64,000 bases of DNA from Emticicia sp. CRIBPO (GCF_009905725.1 NZ_JAAAKV010000003.1:1-64000); one strand, 5' to 3'. Numbered from the stretch's first letter, positions 9,685 through 18,953 are shown. A program made the numbers and translations. Notes: generated by a model from the letters alone, not told the origin.

Positions 9685-10431
9685 TTATTTTGAAACCGGA
9701 ATTTTGCTGTACAATTCAAAATTCCCTTTCTGATCAAAACCGTACTGGTAAATGCCGTCTTCTCCGGTGATGATCAGGGATTCTTCCAGCGGGATGACGT
9801 CAAATGACTTGATATCATACTTGAAATCAATCATTTTCAGGTCGGCCGGATTGGTTCTGTCAAAGATCTTGAACCCGCTTGCTCCTTCGCACAGGAAGAG
9901 GTATTTAGCGGTTACCCCCAATCCATGAGGATTGAGCATAGGGTAGGAGACAAGGAACTGCGGAGAGGCCAGCTGGGCAATGTTAAGCACATCCAGCTGA
10001 TTTTGTCCGCGGGTGCAGGGGGTGCCTTTGCGGAGGGTAACATAGGCATAGTCACCGGCAGCCACCACAGGGTCACAGCTCGCAAAGTGCTGATAAACAG
10101 ACACCTGGTTCGGTTTAGAAGGCGTAGAAAGTCCAAAGATGTACATGCCTGTCCTCGTACCCACCAGCAGGTGGTTTTTGAACGGGAAGATGGTTTCGGC
10201 AAAAGCATTGATCTTCACTTCTCCGCTTGGAATCGGGTCAGTAGGATTGGAGATGTTAAAACTCTTCAGATTATTGCTGTTGACGATGTACAGGTAGTCA
10301 TTGGTGATGGTAAACCTGGCCAGCGAGCCTCCGGTACCGGCTGTCGGCGTGTTTGACTCTCCTTTAAAAGAAAAATCACCTTTGCAGGCCACCGCCGAGC
10401 AGGCTATCCATAGTAATATTAGTTTTTTCAT
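9685..10431 (-). CDS. LVIVD-repeat lipoprotein (second of a pair)
   Basis: The 248-aa product has a lipoprotein signal: MKKLILLWIACSAVAC with the lipobox Cys at residue 16. The body is built of beta-propeller-like LVIVD repeats, visible as recurring phrases such as DYLYIVNSNNLKSFNISNP, LLVGTRTGMYIFGLSTP, YAYVTLRKG and YLFLCEGASGFKIFDRTNP. These repeats are typical of surface lipoproteins of unknown function. The ATG at 10431 is preferred over an ATG 18 bp upstream because it puts the Lys-rich n-region first. It begins 5 bp after the stop of the paralogous gene upstream. Confidence 0.8.
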   Translation of the reverse strand: MKKLILLWIACSAVACKGDFSFKGESNTPTAGTGGSLARFTITNDYLYIVNSNNLKSFNISNPTDPIPSGEVKINAFAETIFPFKNHLLVGTRTGMYIFGLSTPSKPNQVSVYQHFASCDPVVAAGDYAYVTLRKGTPCTRGQNQLDVLNIAQLASPQFLVSYPMLNPHGLGVTAKYLFLCEGASGFKIFDRTNPADLKMIDFKYDIKSFDVIPLEESLIITGEDGIYQYGFDQKGNFELYSKIPVSK

Positions 10432-10436
10432 TGGTT

Positions 10437-10967
10437 TCAGCGGTAACATTTAGGGTTTTCAAGTTCAACAAACTCCCAGCTTACCACATAGCCTTTGGTG
10501 GAATCCGGACATTCAAATTTTACGTTCTCGTACGGCGGATACTTGGGATATGGCAAAACGCCTTCAATCCTCTTGAGTATCTTGATGCTTTTGGGATCAG
10601 AGATGTCGATGGCCACGAGGTCTAGGCCGTTGTCAGCGTAAATGATATGGCCTTTGATGGCCATGTCTATGTTGCCGGGAATGTTGATAAATCGTTCTGC
10701 TTTGGGGTTTTTCTGATCAAAATTATTGATCACGTGGATACCTGCATTTGGCTCTATGACATACAGATAACCATCTTTTACGTATATTTTACCTGATTGC
10801 CTGATCGGCCTTGCGTCTGTCAGCGATACCTTGCGGATGGTCTCATAAGAGCTGTATATGGGCTTATAACCCATTACTTTACCTTCATAATCCTTGCCTT
10901 CTTCAGTATAGCAGGCATTGAGGAGGATAACGGAAAGTAATATGAAAAGTATGGAAATTTTTTTCAT
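10437..10967 (-). CDS. LVIVD-repeat lipoprotein (first of a pair)
   Basis: The 176-aa product starts MKKISILFILLSVILLNAC, a lipoprotein signal with Cys at residue 19. It carries LVIVD-type repeat segments (GKIYVKDGYLYVIEPNAGIHVI, GHIIYADNGLDLVAIDISDP), so it is a shorter paralogue of the downstream lipoprotein. The C-terminus ENPKCYR is Cys-containing and unusual. An in-frame ATG at 10991 would add eight residues before the signal; the ATG at 10967 is preferred. It is the first gene of the 10967-8050 operon. Function unknown. Confidence 0.75.
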   Translation of the reverse strand: MKKISILFILLSVILLNACYTEEGKDYEGKVMGYKPIYSSYETIRKVSLTDARPIRQSGKIYVKDGYLYVIEPNAGIHVINNFDQKNPKAERFINIPGNIDMAIKGHIIYADNGLDLVAIDISDPKSIKILKRIEGVLPYPKYPPYENVKFECPDSTKGYVVSWEFVELENPKCYR

Positions 10968-11320
10968 CTGGTTTACTTTGGTTTCAAACATGTCCGGGAC
11001 TAATCGTAAGACTCAACTGATGGTTCAAAGGTTGGAATGCTTTATGCAATTTAATAACTTTTGGCGATGTAACGCGGTGTTGTTTACAGCGGGCCGGGGG
11101 ATTTTTGTTATTTGGGAATCAAATACGGATTCCAACGGGGTCAAATGTTGGTTTTGTAGCCGGGAAACCGGCTATCCGGTCAATTCCGCCGTGATGAGTC
11201 GAACACAGCTCCATTCCTTCAGGTTCATTCTGATATTTCCATAAAGCAAAAAGGTAATATTGAACAACCATATTATTCCTGGTCATTCAATATTACCTCT
11301 TCATTTTCTTTGATTTTTTA
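10968..11320. other. Intergenic region between bshB1 and the lipoprotein operon
   Basis: This 353-bp stretch holds the bshB1 terminator (11252-11298) and presumably the promoter of the lipoprotein operon; an AACCTTTG element on the minus strand near 11025 differs by one base from TAnnTTTG. It also holds a 7-bp stem closed by a GAAA tetraloop (TAGCCGG 11157-11163, CCGGCTA 11168-11174) and short CCAAC/GTTGG arms next to it. No protein or known RNA family could be supported. Confidence 0.4.
11252..11298 (-). terminator. Rho-independent terminator of bshB1
   Basis: Perfect 13-bp arms AGGTAATATTGAA (11252-11264) and TTCAATATTACCT (11286-11298) flank a 21-nt loop. Read on the minus strand, the second arm runs into TTTTTGCTTT. 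It lies just past the bshB1 stop. Confidence 0.75.
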
Positions 11321-12046
11321 TCAGATCACGTCAAAAAGATCCGAGACCGGAAGCATTTTTGATTTGGTAAAGCCTTCTCCGTATTTAACACCGATTTTGT
11401 GGCCCATTTCCTGGGAACGGGATTCTATAAAGCCCAGAAAATCAGGGGTTGTCAGGTAACTTTCAGGCTCGTTACTGTCCGGGTCATAAAACTGGCTCCT
11501 GAACGCCCTGATAGCGGCCTCTTTAACCGGCCAGTAAGGGGTAATGTCGATAACAAAATCAGGTTCAATGTACCTGTCCTGGATATAATGAAAAACAGAT
11601 TTTGGTCTCCAGGCAGCCTGACTTTCTCCTGACTCATCAAAAGTATGGATCATCCTCAGGCCTGAAAGAAAACAAGCCTGATCGGTCAGATCAGAAGCCT
11701 TGCCATGATCCGGATGACGGTCTTCGATGGCGTTGGCTATCACGATATCCGGCTGGTATTTACGGATGATTTCCACGAGTTTAAGCTGATGGTCTTCATC
11801 GTTTTTGAAAAAACCATCCCTGAATTTCATGTTGTCACGACTCGACAATTGCAGGATTTCTGCCGCTGCGGCCGATTCCCGAAGTCTTATTTCTGCGGTT
11901 CCGCGGGTTCCCAGTTCACCCTGGGTAAAATCCACGATCCCGACTTTTTTTCCCATGGCAATATGCCTGGCGATGGTTCCGGCGACACTCAGCTCTGCAT
12001 CATCAGGGTGAGCGGCCATGACCAGAATGTCTAATTTTAGGGACAT
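11321..12046 (-). CDS. bshB1: Bacillithiol biosynthesis deacetylase BshB1
   Basis: The 241-aa product is a LmbE/PIG-L-family zinc deacetylase. BshB1 removes the acetyl group from GlcNAc-malate, the second step in making the thiol cofactor bacillithiol. The metal-binding AHPDDAE motif is at residues 12-18, followed by the family's GELGTRGTAEIRLRE segment and DRHPDHG (about 113), which supplies a further His ligand and catalytic residues. Length and motifs match BshB1. The stop of the M23 peptidase gene lies one base upstream, with trxB before it, so a redox-thiol gene shares a probable transcript with thioredoxin reductase. Confidence 0.9.
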   Translation of the reverse strand: MSLKLDILVMAAHPDDAELSVAGTIARHIAMGKKVGIVDFTQGELGTRGTAEIRLRESAAAAEILQLSSRDNMKFRDGFFKNDEDHQLKLVEIIRKYQPDIVIANAIEDRHPDHGKASDLTDQACFLSGLRMIHTFDESGESQAAWRPKSVFHYIQDRYIEPDFVIDITPYWPVKEAAIRAFRSQFYDPDSNEPESYLTTPDFLGFIESRSQEMGHKIGVKYGEGFTKSKMLPVSDLFDVI

Positions 12047-12047
12047 A

Positions 12048-13247
12048 TTATTTGACTCTGAGCCTGAGCCCGACGTATAATTTTTTGTAAGAACTGATTT
12101 TATTCAGACGGCAGATTTCAGAAATGGAAGTACCGTATTTTCTGGCAATTTCTGTAAGATTCTGACCGGATTTGACACGGTGCCATACTTTTTTCTCCAC
12201 ATATTTGGGAGCTTCCTCTTCTTCTTCACCTTCGTCAAATTCGGCCTGATTAGGGTCTGTAGTAGCGACCGGTCTTGAAGCACCGCCTCTCAGGTAGTCA
12301 TAAACCTTGGAAGTCAGTATAAATTCCTGGAACTTGATCTGGGCCTTATCGTTGTTTTTGAAGTCGTAGATATTTTCCGCATCAAAAGGGTTGCCTTCAT
12401 AACGGGTCTCAAAATGCAGGTGTGATCCTGAGCTCCTTCCGGTGTTTCCGCCTTTCCCGATCTCATCACCGGCTTTTACGATGGTATTGGGTTCAAAATT
12501 GATTTTGGACAGGTGACCATAAAGGGTCTCCAGACCATTATAATGCCTGATCATGACGGTTCTCCCGAAACCTGAATGAGATCCTGAGATCCTCACGATC
12601 CCGTCAAAAGCGGCATAGACAGGGTCACCTGTTTCCAGGTCAATGTCCGTTCCCTTGTGCCATCTTCTCCATCTCCATCCGAAATGTGAGGTCAGTCTGG
12701 TTTTATCCAACGGAGAAGCCCAGTTACGGCCTTCCGAAATATCATACAATTTAAGATTCACGACATCTTCAAATTCCTTTGGATTGATACCGTAGGGATT
12801 GATCGACCGGGTATCCCAGACAGAAAAGTAACTGGCAATTTTCACCATCTCGTCACTTCCCTGGAACTGAGCCTCTTCCTCAATTTCGACAATGGTCAGT
12901 TCACCTTCGTCAATAGAAGAAGTATCTTCATGAATCGTCTTGTTCAGTTGCTTGATCGGCTCTATTTTGATGACGTCGCCACCTTTGGCATTCGGATCGG
13001 TTTTACCATTGCCCTGAACCTTTTGATTTTGATTTTCAAAACTGTTGGCAAATCTCAGTTTAGGTTCTTCTTCAAAAGTAAAATCGAATTCACTTTTGGC
13101 TTCACCGGTACTTTTCTGATCTTTACTGTTGGTTTTTCCTGCCGGAATTTTCGGGGTTTTCACAATCTTCCCTTTTTCTTTCTGAGCCCATGCTCCTGTT
13201 CCTACACACCCTACGAGGCAGAAAATCAAGATTAAGTTTTTCATCAA
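12048..13247 (-). CDS. Secreted M23 metallopeptidase with C-terminal LysM
   Basis: The 399-aa product starts with a signal peptide (MKNLILIFCLVGCVGTGAWAQ). A Lys-rich then acidic linker (about 25-130) is followed by a peptidase M23 (LytM) domain: HKGTD with zinc ligands H197 and D201, and SHLHFE with H276 and H278. After an acidic stretch (EFDEGEEEEEAP) comes a LysM domain (about 353-399, VKSGQNLTEIARKYGTSISEICRLN) for peptidoglycan binding. All zinc ligands are present, so it should be an active endopeptidase trimming cross-links during growth or division. It lies between trxB (64 bp upstream) and bshB1 (1 bp downstream). MM at the start leaves 13247 or 13244 as alternatives. Confidence 0.88.
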   Translation of the reverse strand: MMKNLILIFCLVGCVGTGAWAQKEKGKIVKTPKIPAGKTNSKDQKSTGEAKSEFDFTFEEEPKLRFANSFENQNQKVQGNGKTDPNAKGGDVIKIEPIKQLNKTIHEDTSSIDEGELTIVEIEEEAQFQGSDEMVKIASYFSVWDTRSINPYGINPKEFEDVVNLKLYDISEGRNWASPLDKTRLTSHFGWRWRRWHKGTDIDLETGDPVYAAFDGIVRISGSHSGFGRTVMIRHYNGLETLYGHLSKINFEPNTIVKAGDEIGKGGNTGRSSGSHLHFETRYEGNPFDAENIYDFKNNDKAQIKFQEFILTSKVYDYLRGGASRPVATTDPNQAEFDEGEEEEEAPKYVEKKVWHRVKSGQNLTEIARKYGTSISEICRLNKISSYKKLYVGLRLRVK

Positions 13248-13292
13248 TAGTAAGTGATTAAATGTTTGATGACTTCATAAATGTATAAAATT

Positions 13293-13311
13293 ATCCGGAA
13301 AATTTCCGGAT
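13293..13311 (-). terminator. Possible attenuating hairpin after trxB
   Basis: ATCCGGAAA and TTTCCGGAT form a compact palindrome directly after the trxB stop. On the minus strand it is followed by AATTTTAT, a weak U-rich tail, so it may only partly terminate before the M23 gene. Confidence 0.4.
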
Positions 13312-14247
13312 TTATTCCTGTTCAGCCAGATATCTTTCCGCATCCAGGGCGGCCATACAGCCTGTTCCTGCAGCGGTAATCGCCTGACGGTAGATTTTGT
13401 CCTGGGCATCGCCGCTGGCAAAAACACCTTCAATGTTGGTTTTGGTACTTCCTTTCTCTACAATAATATAACCCGCCTCATCCAGCTCAAGGAAATCTTT
13501 GAAAATACCGGTGTTAGGTTCGTGACCGATCGCCACAAAAAATCCGGTTACCGGAATGATCGTTTCTTCACCACTTACCGTATTTTTAACCTTCACACTG
13601 TCTACCCCGTGTTCACCCAGAACCTCTACGGTTTCTGTATTGAACATGATTTCAATGTTTGGTGTATGCATTACTCTCTTCTGCATGATCACAGAAGCCC
13701 TGAATTCATCTCTTCTGACCAGCATCGTCACTTTTCTGCAAAGTTTCGACAAGTAGTGAGCTTCCTCACAGGCAGTATCTCCGGCACCTACGATGGCCAC
13801 GTCCTGACCTCTGTAGAAGAAACCGTCACACACAGCACAGGCTGAAACCCCCATACCGTTAAGTCTCTGCTCTGAAGGCAATCCCAGCCATTTGGCTGAG
13901 GCACCTGTCGAAATGATCACCACTTTAGCCGTAATTTCATGCTTTTCGTCGATGATCACCTTGTGGCTCAATGGTGTTGAAAAATCAACACCCGTAGCCA
14001 TGCCATATCTGTTATCCAAACCGAATCTTTCGGCCTGTTTTCTTAAGTCTTCCATCATTTCAGGGCCCTGAATACCATCAGGATAACCCGGAAAGTTCTC
14101 TACATCGTTGGTGATTGTTAATTGTCCGCCCGGTTGTCCTCCCTGGTACATAACCGGGGTTAAACCTGCTCTTGCTGCGTAAATTGCAGCTGTGTAACCT
14201 GCTGGTCCTGAACCTAATATCAATACCTCTACTTGTTCCTGTGTCAT
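13312..14247 (-). CDS. trxB: Thioredoxin-disulfide reductase
   Basis: The 311-aa cytoplasmic flavoprotein transfers electrons from NADPH to thioredoxin. It shows the FAD-binding GSGPAG motif (about 12-17), the redox-active CAVC (C137/C140), the NADPH-binding GAGDTACEEA motif, and the C-terminal FAD motif GVFASGDAQDK. The length is standard for the low-molecular-weight TrxB family. It is the first gene of a probable trxB-M23-bshB1 transcription unit. Confidence 0.96.
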   Translation of the reverse strand: MTQEQVEVLILGSGPAGYTAAIYAARAGLTPVMYQGGQPGGQLTITNDVENFPGYPDGIQGPEMMEDLRKQAERFGLDNRYGMATGVDFSTPLSHKVIIDEKHEITAKVVIISTGASAKWLGLPSEQRLNGMGVSACAVCDGFFYRGQDVAIVGAGDTACEEAHYLSKLCRKVTMLVRRDEFRASVIMQKRVMHTPNIEIMFNTETVEVLGEHGVDSVKVKNTVSGEETIIPVTGFFVAIGHEPNTGIFKDFLELDEAGYIIVEKGSTKTNIEGVFASGDAQDKIYRQAITAAGTGCMAALDAERYLAEQE

Positions 14248-14487
14248 TTTATAAATTCTCTGTTTCTTTATATAATCAAATTTCGAGGCACAAAGTTCGT
14301 CAAAAACAAGCTCTAAACCAAAGATATGACAAAGTCCTGCCCTACAATTCGATATTTGAAGCTGGCGGGCTTTTCAGAGATATAGTTTTAACGGAAAAAG
14401 TAAAAGAAAATTTTAGAGACTCCTTGAATTAGTGCAATTTGCCGGAGAACGGAAAAAGGAAAAGGAAGAAATCCAGGGGAAATAAAA

Positions 14488-16371
14488 TCACAGGAATTTC
14501 AGCTCTATGCGGCGGTTGAGCTGACGGTTTTCTTCCGAATCGTTTTTAACCAGGGGTTTGGTTTCTCCAAAACCTGTGGCAATGAGGCGTTCTGCCCCTA
14601 CGCCCTTGGTTTGCAGGTATTTAATCACCGACTGGGCCCTCATCCTCGATAGGTTCAGGTTGTCGGTCTCATTCCCGATGTCGTCGGTATGTCCTGAGAT
14701 TTCGATTTTGACTGAAGCATTCTTTTTGAGCAGCTCGGTCAGTTTTTCCAGTTCAGGAATCGATTCATCTCTCAATACAGAAGAGCCACTGTCAAAAAAG
14801 ATATTGTTGAGGACTTCCGTCAGTTCTTTTTCAATCTTGTCAAGTTCCACATTCAGCAGCTTACCTTCCCAGTCTTCGTCTTTGGAAAACTTAAATCTCA
14901 GGCTTTTGAACAGATAATCAGGAGTGGACACATATATGCCGTATTCACCCTCACTTGGCAAAACAGCCATGTAATCACCGGTTACCGGATCAGACAAAAA
15001 CGTAGAGACTTTTTCGTTGGTTTTCAGGTTAACCAGCTCTATATTGGAATAAAGCGGCTTCTGGGTCTTTCTATCTGTGATATAACCTTTGAGATAATGA
15101 ATTTTATTGATCTGGACAGACAGTTGCTCCGGGATCGAAAATTCAAATAATTTCACGCTACCTGTTTTGTCTACCGAATAATAAGCCTTTTTACCGTCGG
15201 CTGTGACAAAAAGGGCCAGTTCATCATCCGCAGTATTGATCGGGTAGCCCAGGTTAACAGGCTCTCCGATGACGTCTTTCTGGGTGGTAGCCAGGTAGAT
15301 GTCAAATTTTCCCATGCCTTCCCGGCCGTTGGAAGAGAAAAAGAAGGAGTAGCCGTTGGCATGAATGAACGGGGAAACCTCATCCTGGCTGGTATTGATT
15401 TTCGGGCCGAGGTTCACAGAGGTTTTCCAGGTGCCGTCGGGTTTTAACTCACTCATCCAGATGTCTTTACGGCCAAATCCTCCGGGTCTTTCTGAGGCAA
15501 AATACAGTTTATTGCCGTCCGACGAAAGGCTGGGCTGGGAATCCCAGCTTCTGGAATTGACCGCCGGACCCAGGTTAGTCGGGGTAGACCAGCTGTCACC
15601 GGTTCTCCGGGTGATAAAAAGATCGCAACTTCCGAGCGACTCCCTGCCTTCGCAGGACGTGAACACCATGATTTTCCCGTCTGCCGAAATGGTACACGTC
15701 CCTTCATTATAAGGCGTATTGATCTGTTCTGAGATGCTTTTGGGCGATACCCAGCCTTCTTTTTTGAGTTCTGAGTAATAAATATTCTCATCGGTCTGCT
15801 CGTCGCGGGCTGTAAAAAAAATGGTACTGTTATCAGCCGTGAACACCGGGAAATACTGCTTTGATTTGAAATTAAGCACTTCAGGCAGCACCTGCGGCTT
15901 GATATTCAGCGGATTGGCAATAGCCTGAATCCCGAATTCACAGGTTCTTAGCTGCCTCGTAAGTTGCTGATAAACAATGGAATTCTTATTCGTATTCTGC
16001 AGTGAAACGTTGAGATATTTTTTTGCCTTTTCAAACTCATGGTTTTCAAGGGCCCTGGAACCCAGATAGGTGAATGCCAGGGTGTAAGCTTTATTGGCAG
16101 AGTCTTTTTCGATGACTCTCCTGTAATAATGGCTGGCATTGGCCACATCTCTTTTAGATTCATAAATCTGACCCATCCTGAAATACACTTCGGTGATGGA
16201 AGAATCCTTTCCCAGGTATTTTTTGAAATTATCCAGGGCTGAATCATAGTCGCGGTTCATGAAATCAGCCTTCCCTTTTTCAAATAAAGCAAGGGCTTTT
16301 TTATCCTGGGCCATCAGCGAACCGGACAGAAACAGGACAGCAAAAAAGAAAATGACGCTTTTGTTTATCAT
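14488..16371 (-). CDS. PorE-like OmpA-family envelope protein (TPR, PD40 propeller, CRD, OmpA)
   Basis: The 627-aa product has a signal peptide (MINKSVIFFFAVLFLSGSLMAQ), TPR repeats (about 23-150), a WD40-like PD40 propeller (about 165-400, with repeated DGNKLYFASERPGGFG-type blades), a carboxypeptidase-regulatory-like domain (about 425-490) and a C-terminal OmpA peptidoglycan-binding domain (about 510-627, GHTDD near 560 and NRRIEL at the end). This domain order is that described for PorE, which tethers the T9SS to peptidoglycan. Bacteroidota carry several such paralogues, and being near porQ (5.5 kb) supports but does not prove the role. There is no close operon partner; 240 bp separate it from trxB. 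Confidence 0.7.
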   Translation of the reverse strand: MINKSVIFFFAVLFLSGSLMAQDKKALALFEKGKADFMNRDYDSALDNFKKYLGKDSSITEVYFRMGQIYESKRDVANASHYYRRVIEKDSANKAYTLAFTYLGSRALENHEFEKAKKYLNVSLQNTNKNSIVYQQLTRQLRTCEFGIQAIANPLNIKPQVLPEVLNFKSKQYFPVFTADNSTIFFTARDEQTDENIYYSELKKEGWVSPKSISEQINTPYNEGTCTISADGKIMVFTSCEGRESLGSCDLFITRRTGDSWSTPTNLGPAVNSRSWDSQPSLSSDGNKLYFASERPGGFGRKDIWMSELKPDGTWKTSVNLGPKINTSQDEVSPFIHANGYSFFFSSNGREGMGKFDIYLATTQKDVIGEPVNLGYPINTADDELALFVTADGKKAYYSVDKTGSVKLFEFSIPEQLSVQINKIHYLKGYITDRKTQKPLYSNIELVNLKTNEKVSTFLSDPVTGDYMAVLPSEGEYGIYVSTPDYLFKSLRFKFSKDEDWEGKLLNVELDKIEKELTEVLNNIFFDSGSSVLRDESIPELEKLTELLKKNASVKIEISGHTDDIGNETDNLNLSRMRAQSVIKYLQTKGVGAERLIATGFGETKPLVKNDSEENRQLNRRIELKFL

Positions 16372-16748
16372 GTGTAAAAGGACCGTAATCCATCAACGTT
16401 CAAAATTTGCATTTATTTTTGGTAAAAGCTATTAGCTGTTTACAGATTTTGATTTGAGATGATATTGCCACGTCGTGCGTATCCTCTCAAATAAAGAAGC
16501 CCGGGCCGCGTTCCCGGTAAGCTCTGAAGACAACGGGCAAGGAGCGGAGATGATGGCAGATTTGATTTTTAAAGACATAAACCATAAAGCTAATGGCTGA
16601 CAGCTATTAAGGTAAAAAACGAAGATTTAAGCATAAAGGCTCTTCCATGTTGGCATGGTGGAATTTAAATAGTACAAGAAAATAAAGTTAAAAGCCAAAA
16701 AAATAGGCCGCTTTTAAGCTATCTTTATTTACCTTCGCAAAAAAGATC
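16372..16748. promoter_or_regulatory. Divergent promoter region, OmpA-family gene / CotH gene
   Basis: This 377-bp gap between divergent genes has no supported coding sequence. On the plus strand near-consensus -7 elements lie just before the CotH start (TATCTTTA 16719-16726 and TACCTTCG 16730-16737, each one base off TAnnTTTG). On the minus strand an AAATTTTG element lies about 40 bp before the OmpA-family start. Neither is firm. Confidence 0.3.
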
Positions 16749-18383
16749 ATGATGTCGAATAAAACGCTTGCCCTGATGGTATTTCTGCTGAGTACGGTGT
16801 CGTCCTATGCTCAGTTAGACAGTACAAATCTGCCGATCTTCATCCTGGATACCCAGGGGCAAGCCATCATTGATGATCCCAAAACCATGACCAGGCTGAA
16901 GGTAATCCACAACAAAAACGGTAAATACAATAAGCCTGGAGATGCCCCGAATGAGTATGACGGCTTTGCCGGATTTGAATACAGAGGTTCCAGTTCCCAG
17001 GATTTTCCGAAAAAACCTTTCGGATTTGAACTTTGGGATGAACGGGAGAATGACATAAAAGCGGGGTTTTTCGGCATGCCCAAAGAAAGCGACTGGATCT
17101 TATACCCTTCCTACAATGAGAAAAGCCTGATGCACAATACCCTGACCATGCGGATTGCCCGTAAAATGGGCATGTATGCCAGCAGGACGCAGTATGTGGA
17201 GGTGATCGTAAACGGCTCTTATGAAGGGGTTTATGTCCTGATGGAAAAAATAAAGAGAGACAAAGACCGCGTCAATATCGCCAAACTGGAGCCAACTTCG
17301 ACTTCAGGGGATGATCTTACCGGCGGCTATATCATCAAAATCGATAAAAACACGGGCACAAACCTCGGGACCTGGGAGTCTAAATATCCCAATCCGGGTA
17401 ATGTCAGGAATTTCTCGGCCTTCTTTTATGAAGCCCCGAAAGAAATCACCGAATTGCAAAAGACTTACATCCGCGATTATGTCGGCAAGTTTGAGGACGT
17501 CATGTTTTCCAAAGATTTTGCAGACCCCACAGCCGGTTATGCCAAGTACATTGATGTGAAATCTTTTTATATGATGTTTATTCTCAATGAGTTTTCAAAA
17601 AATGTGGATGGTTACAGGATCAGCACTTTCCTGTATAAAGATAAAGACAGCAAAGGCGGGAAACTGACCATGGGCCCGCCATGGGACTATGACATTGCCT
17701 ATGGAAATGCGGAATATTGTGAGGGCTGGAGAAGCGAGCTTTTTGCTTTCCGTTACAATGATATTTGCCCCAAAGACACCTGGCTGGTGCCTTTCTGGTG
17801 GGAAAGACTGATCTCCGATCCGGTATTTGTGGGACAGATGAGGGCTGAATACTTCAAACTTCGCGAATCCGGCGGTATCCTGGATTATGCTTCGATAGTA
17901 AAGGAAATTGATCAGATGGCGGCCGAAATCAATGAGGCACAGAAGAGAAATTTTAAAAAATGGCCAGTTCTCGGTAAATACACCTGGCCGAGTCCGCAAC
18001 CGGTTCCGGCCACCTGGGAGCTGGAAGTAAAGGAACTAAAAGACTGGATTCAGGCAAGACTGACCTGGCTGGACAAAAACCTCCCGGCACAATACACCGC
18101 TTTGGAAAACTCTTCACCAAAAGTGGATCTTAAGGCTTATCCCAACCCGTTCCTGGATACCATCAGCCTGAGATTTACTTCAGAAAAAGAAGGGAACGCC
18201 CCGTTGGAGTTTTTCGATCTGCAGGGTAAAATGATCTTTAAAAAAGACCTGGACGTAAAACCGGGGGATAACCTCTTCAACATTGAAGTGCCTGAAAGCT
18301 TTGAACTCAATGGCCCTCATATACTCAAATTGACTACACCTGAAGGAGAAACTGTGACCAAAAAGCTGGTCAAAGGGTCATGA
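16749..18383 (+). CDS. Secreted CotH-family protein with T9SS sorting domain
   Basis: The 544-aa product has a signal peptide ending near SSYAQ (about residue 21). Its main body is a CotH domain (about 25-450) with the family segments FEYRGSSSQDFPKKPF, DWILYPSYNEKSLMHN, GSYEGVYVLMEKIKRDKDRVNI and GPPWDYDIAYGN. CotH proteins have an atypical kinase fold; some phosphorylate spore-coat proteins, but the substrate here is unknown. Residues about 465-544 form a type A T9SS C-terminal domain, starting DLKAYPNPF and ending in GETVTKKLVKG, so the protein should be exported and surface-anchored by the T9SS. It ends 14 bp inside the convergent GNAT gene. The start is ATG 16749 or 16752. Confidence 0.9.
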   Translation: MMSNKTLALMVFLLSTVSSYAQLDSTNLPIFILDTQGQAIIDDPKTMTRLKVIHNKNGKYNKPGDAPNEYDGFAGFEYRGSSSQDFPKKPFGFELWDERENDIKAGFFGMPKESDWILYPSYNEKSLMHNTLTMRIARKMGMYASRTQYVEVIVNGSYEGVYVLMEKIKRDKDRVNIAKLEPTSTSGDDLTGGYIIKIDKNTGTNLGTWESKYPNPGNVRNFSAFFYEAPKEITELQKTYIRDYVGKFEDVMFSKDFADPTAGYAKYIDVKSFYMMFILNEFSKNVDGYRISTFLYKDKDSKGGKLTMGPPWDYDIAYGNAEYCEGWRSELFAFRYNDICPKDTWLVPFWWERLISDPVFVGQMRAEYFKLRESGGILDYASIVKEIDQMAAEINEAQKRNFKKWPVLGKYTWPSPQPVPATWELEVKELKDWIQARLTWLDKNLPAQYTALENSSPKVDLKAYPNPFLDTISLRFTSEKEGNAPLEFFDLQGKMIFKKDLDVKPGDNLFNIEVPESFELNGPHILKLTTPEGETVTKKLVKGS

Positions 18384-18822
18384 TCTTGTGGTCAATCCCG
18401 TCTTCAACGTAATCATAGCCCGTGCTTTTGAAGCCGAAACCGTTGTAGAATTTTTCGAGATAGGCTTGTGCCCCGATCTTGATGGTTTTCGGACCGAACA
18501 ATTCGAGCGTCTTCTGAATCGAATATTCCATCAGTTGTTTGCCGTAACCAAGCCCCCGGGCGTCTGGGTCAGATACCACCCTGCCGATAGACAGGAAGCC
18601 TTCATAAGAGATATTTTCATCAAAAATACGCGTGTATGCGGTTATTTTACCTTCTTCATCATAGCCCAGGCAGTGCATTGCATACTGATCTTTACCGTCA
18701 GCATCTAGGAAAGGGCAGTTTTGTTCCACAATAAAAACCCGCTGCCGGAGGGCCAGTACCTCGTATAATTCCTGCAGGGAAAGCTCCTGGAATGACTTGC
18801 AGACAAAATGAAGATCGGACAT
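18370..18822 (-). CDS. GNAT-family N-acetyltransferase (ElaA-like)
   Basis: The 150-aa product has the GNAT fold. The N-terminal segment LQELYEVLALRQRVFIVEQNCPFLDADGKD is typical of the ElaA subgroup. The acetyl-CoA-binding motif A follows as IGRVVSDPDARGLGYGKQLM (about 80-99), and the C-terminal QAYLEKFYNGFGF is the usual motif B region. The acceptor is unknown. It is transcribed alone, and its 3' end overlaps the convergent CotH gene. Confidence 0.88.
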   Translation of the reverse strand: MSDLHFVCKSFQELSLQELYEVLALRQRVFIVEQNCPFLDADGKDQYAMHCLGYDEEGKITAYTRIFDENISYEGFLSIGRVVSDPDARGLGYGKQLMEYSIQKTLELFGPKTIKIGAQAYLEKFYNGFGFKSTGYDYVEDGIDHKIMTL

Positions 18823-18922
18823 GATGATGTTGTTTAAAGAAAACAGGACTGTAATCTGAGCCTGATTTGAATTGTAAGCCTTTAAAGTATACAGAAATCT
18901 TAATCTGACTCATTAAAAATAT

Positions 18923-18930
18923 TAATTTTG
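18923..18930 (+). promoter_or_regulatory. -7 promoter box (TAATTTTG) before the TatD gene
   Basis: An exact match to the Bacteroidota -7 consensus TAnnTTTG lies 24 bp before the ATG at 18954, which favours that ATG over an earlier GTG at 18930 lying inside the box. No clear -33 element. Confidence 0.5.
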
Positions 18931-18953
18931 TGTCAAATTCAGAATCTGAAAAC

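Noticed and set aside
11080-11220. Possible cobalamin riboswitch or tRNA in the bshB1-lipoprotein gap
   Set aside because: A GGGAA...CCGG patch and a GTTCGA-like string looked suggestive, but no ordered riboswitch core was found and the supposed T-arm stem does not pair.
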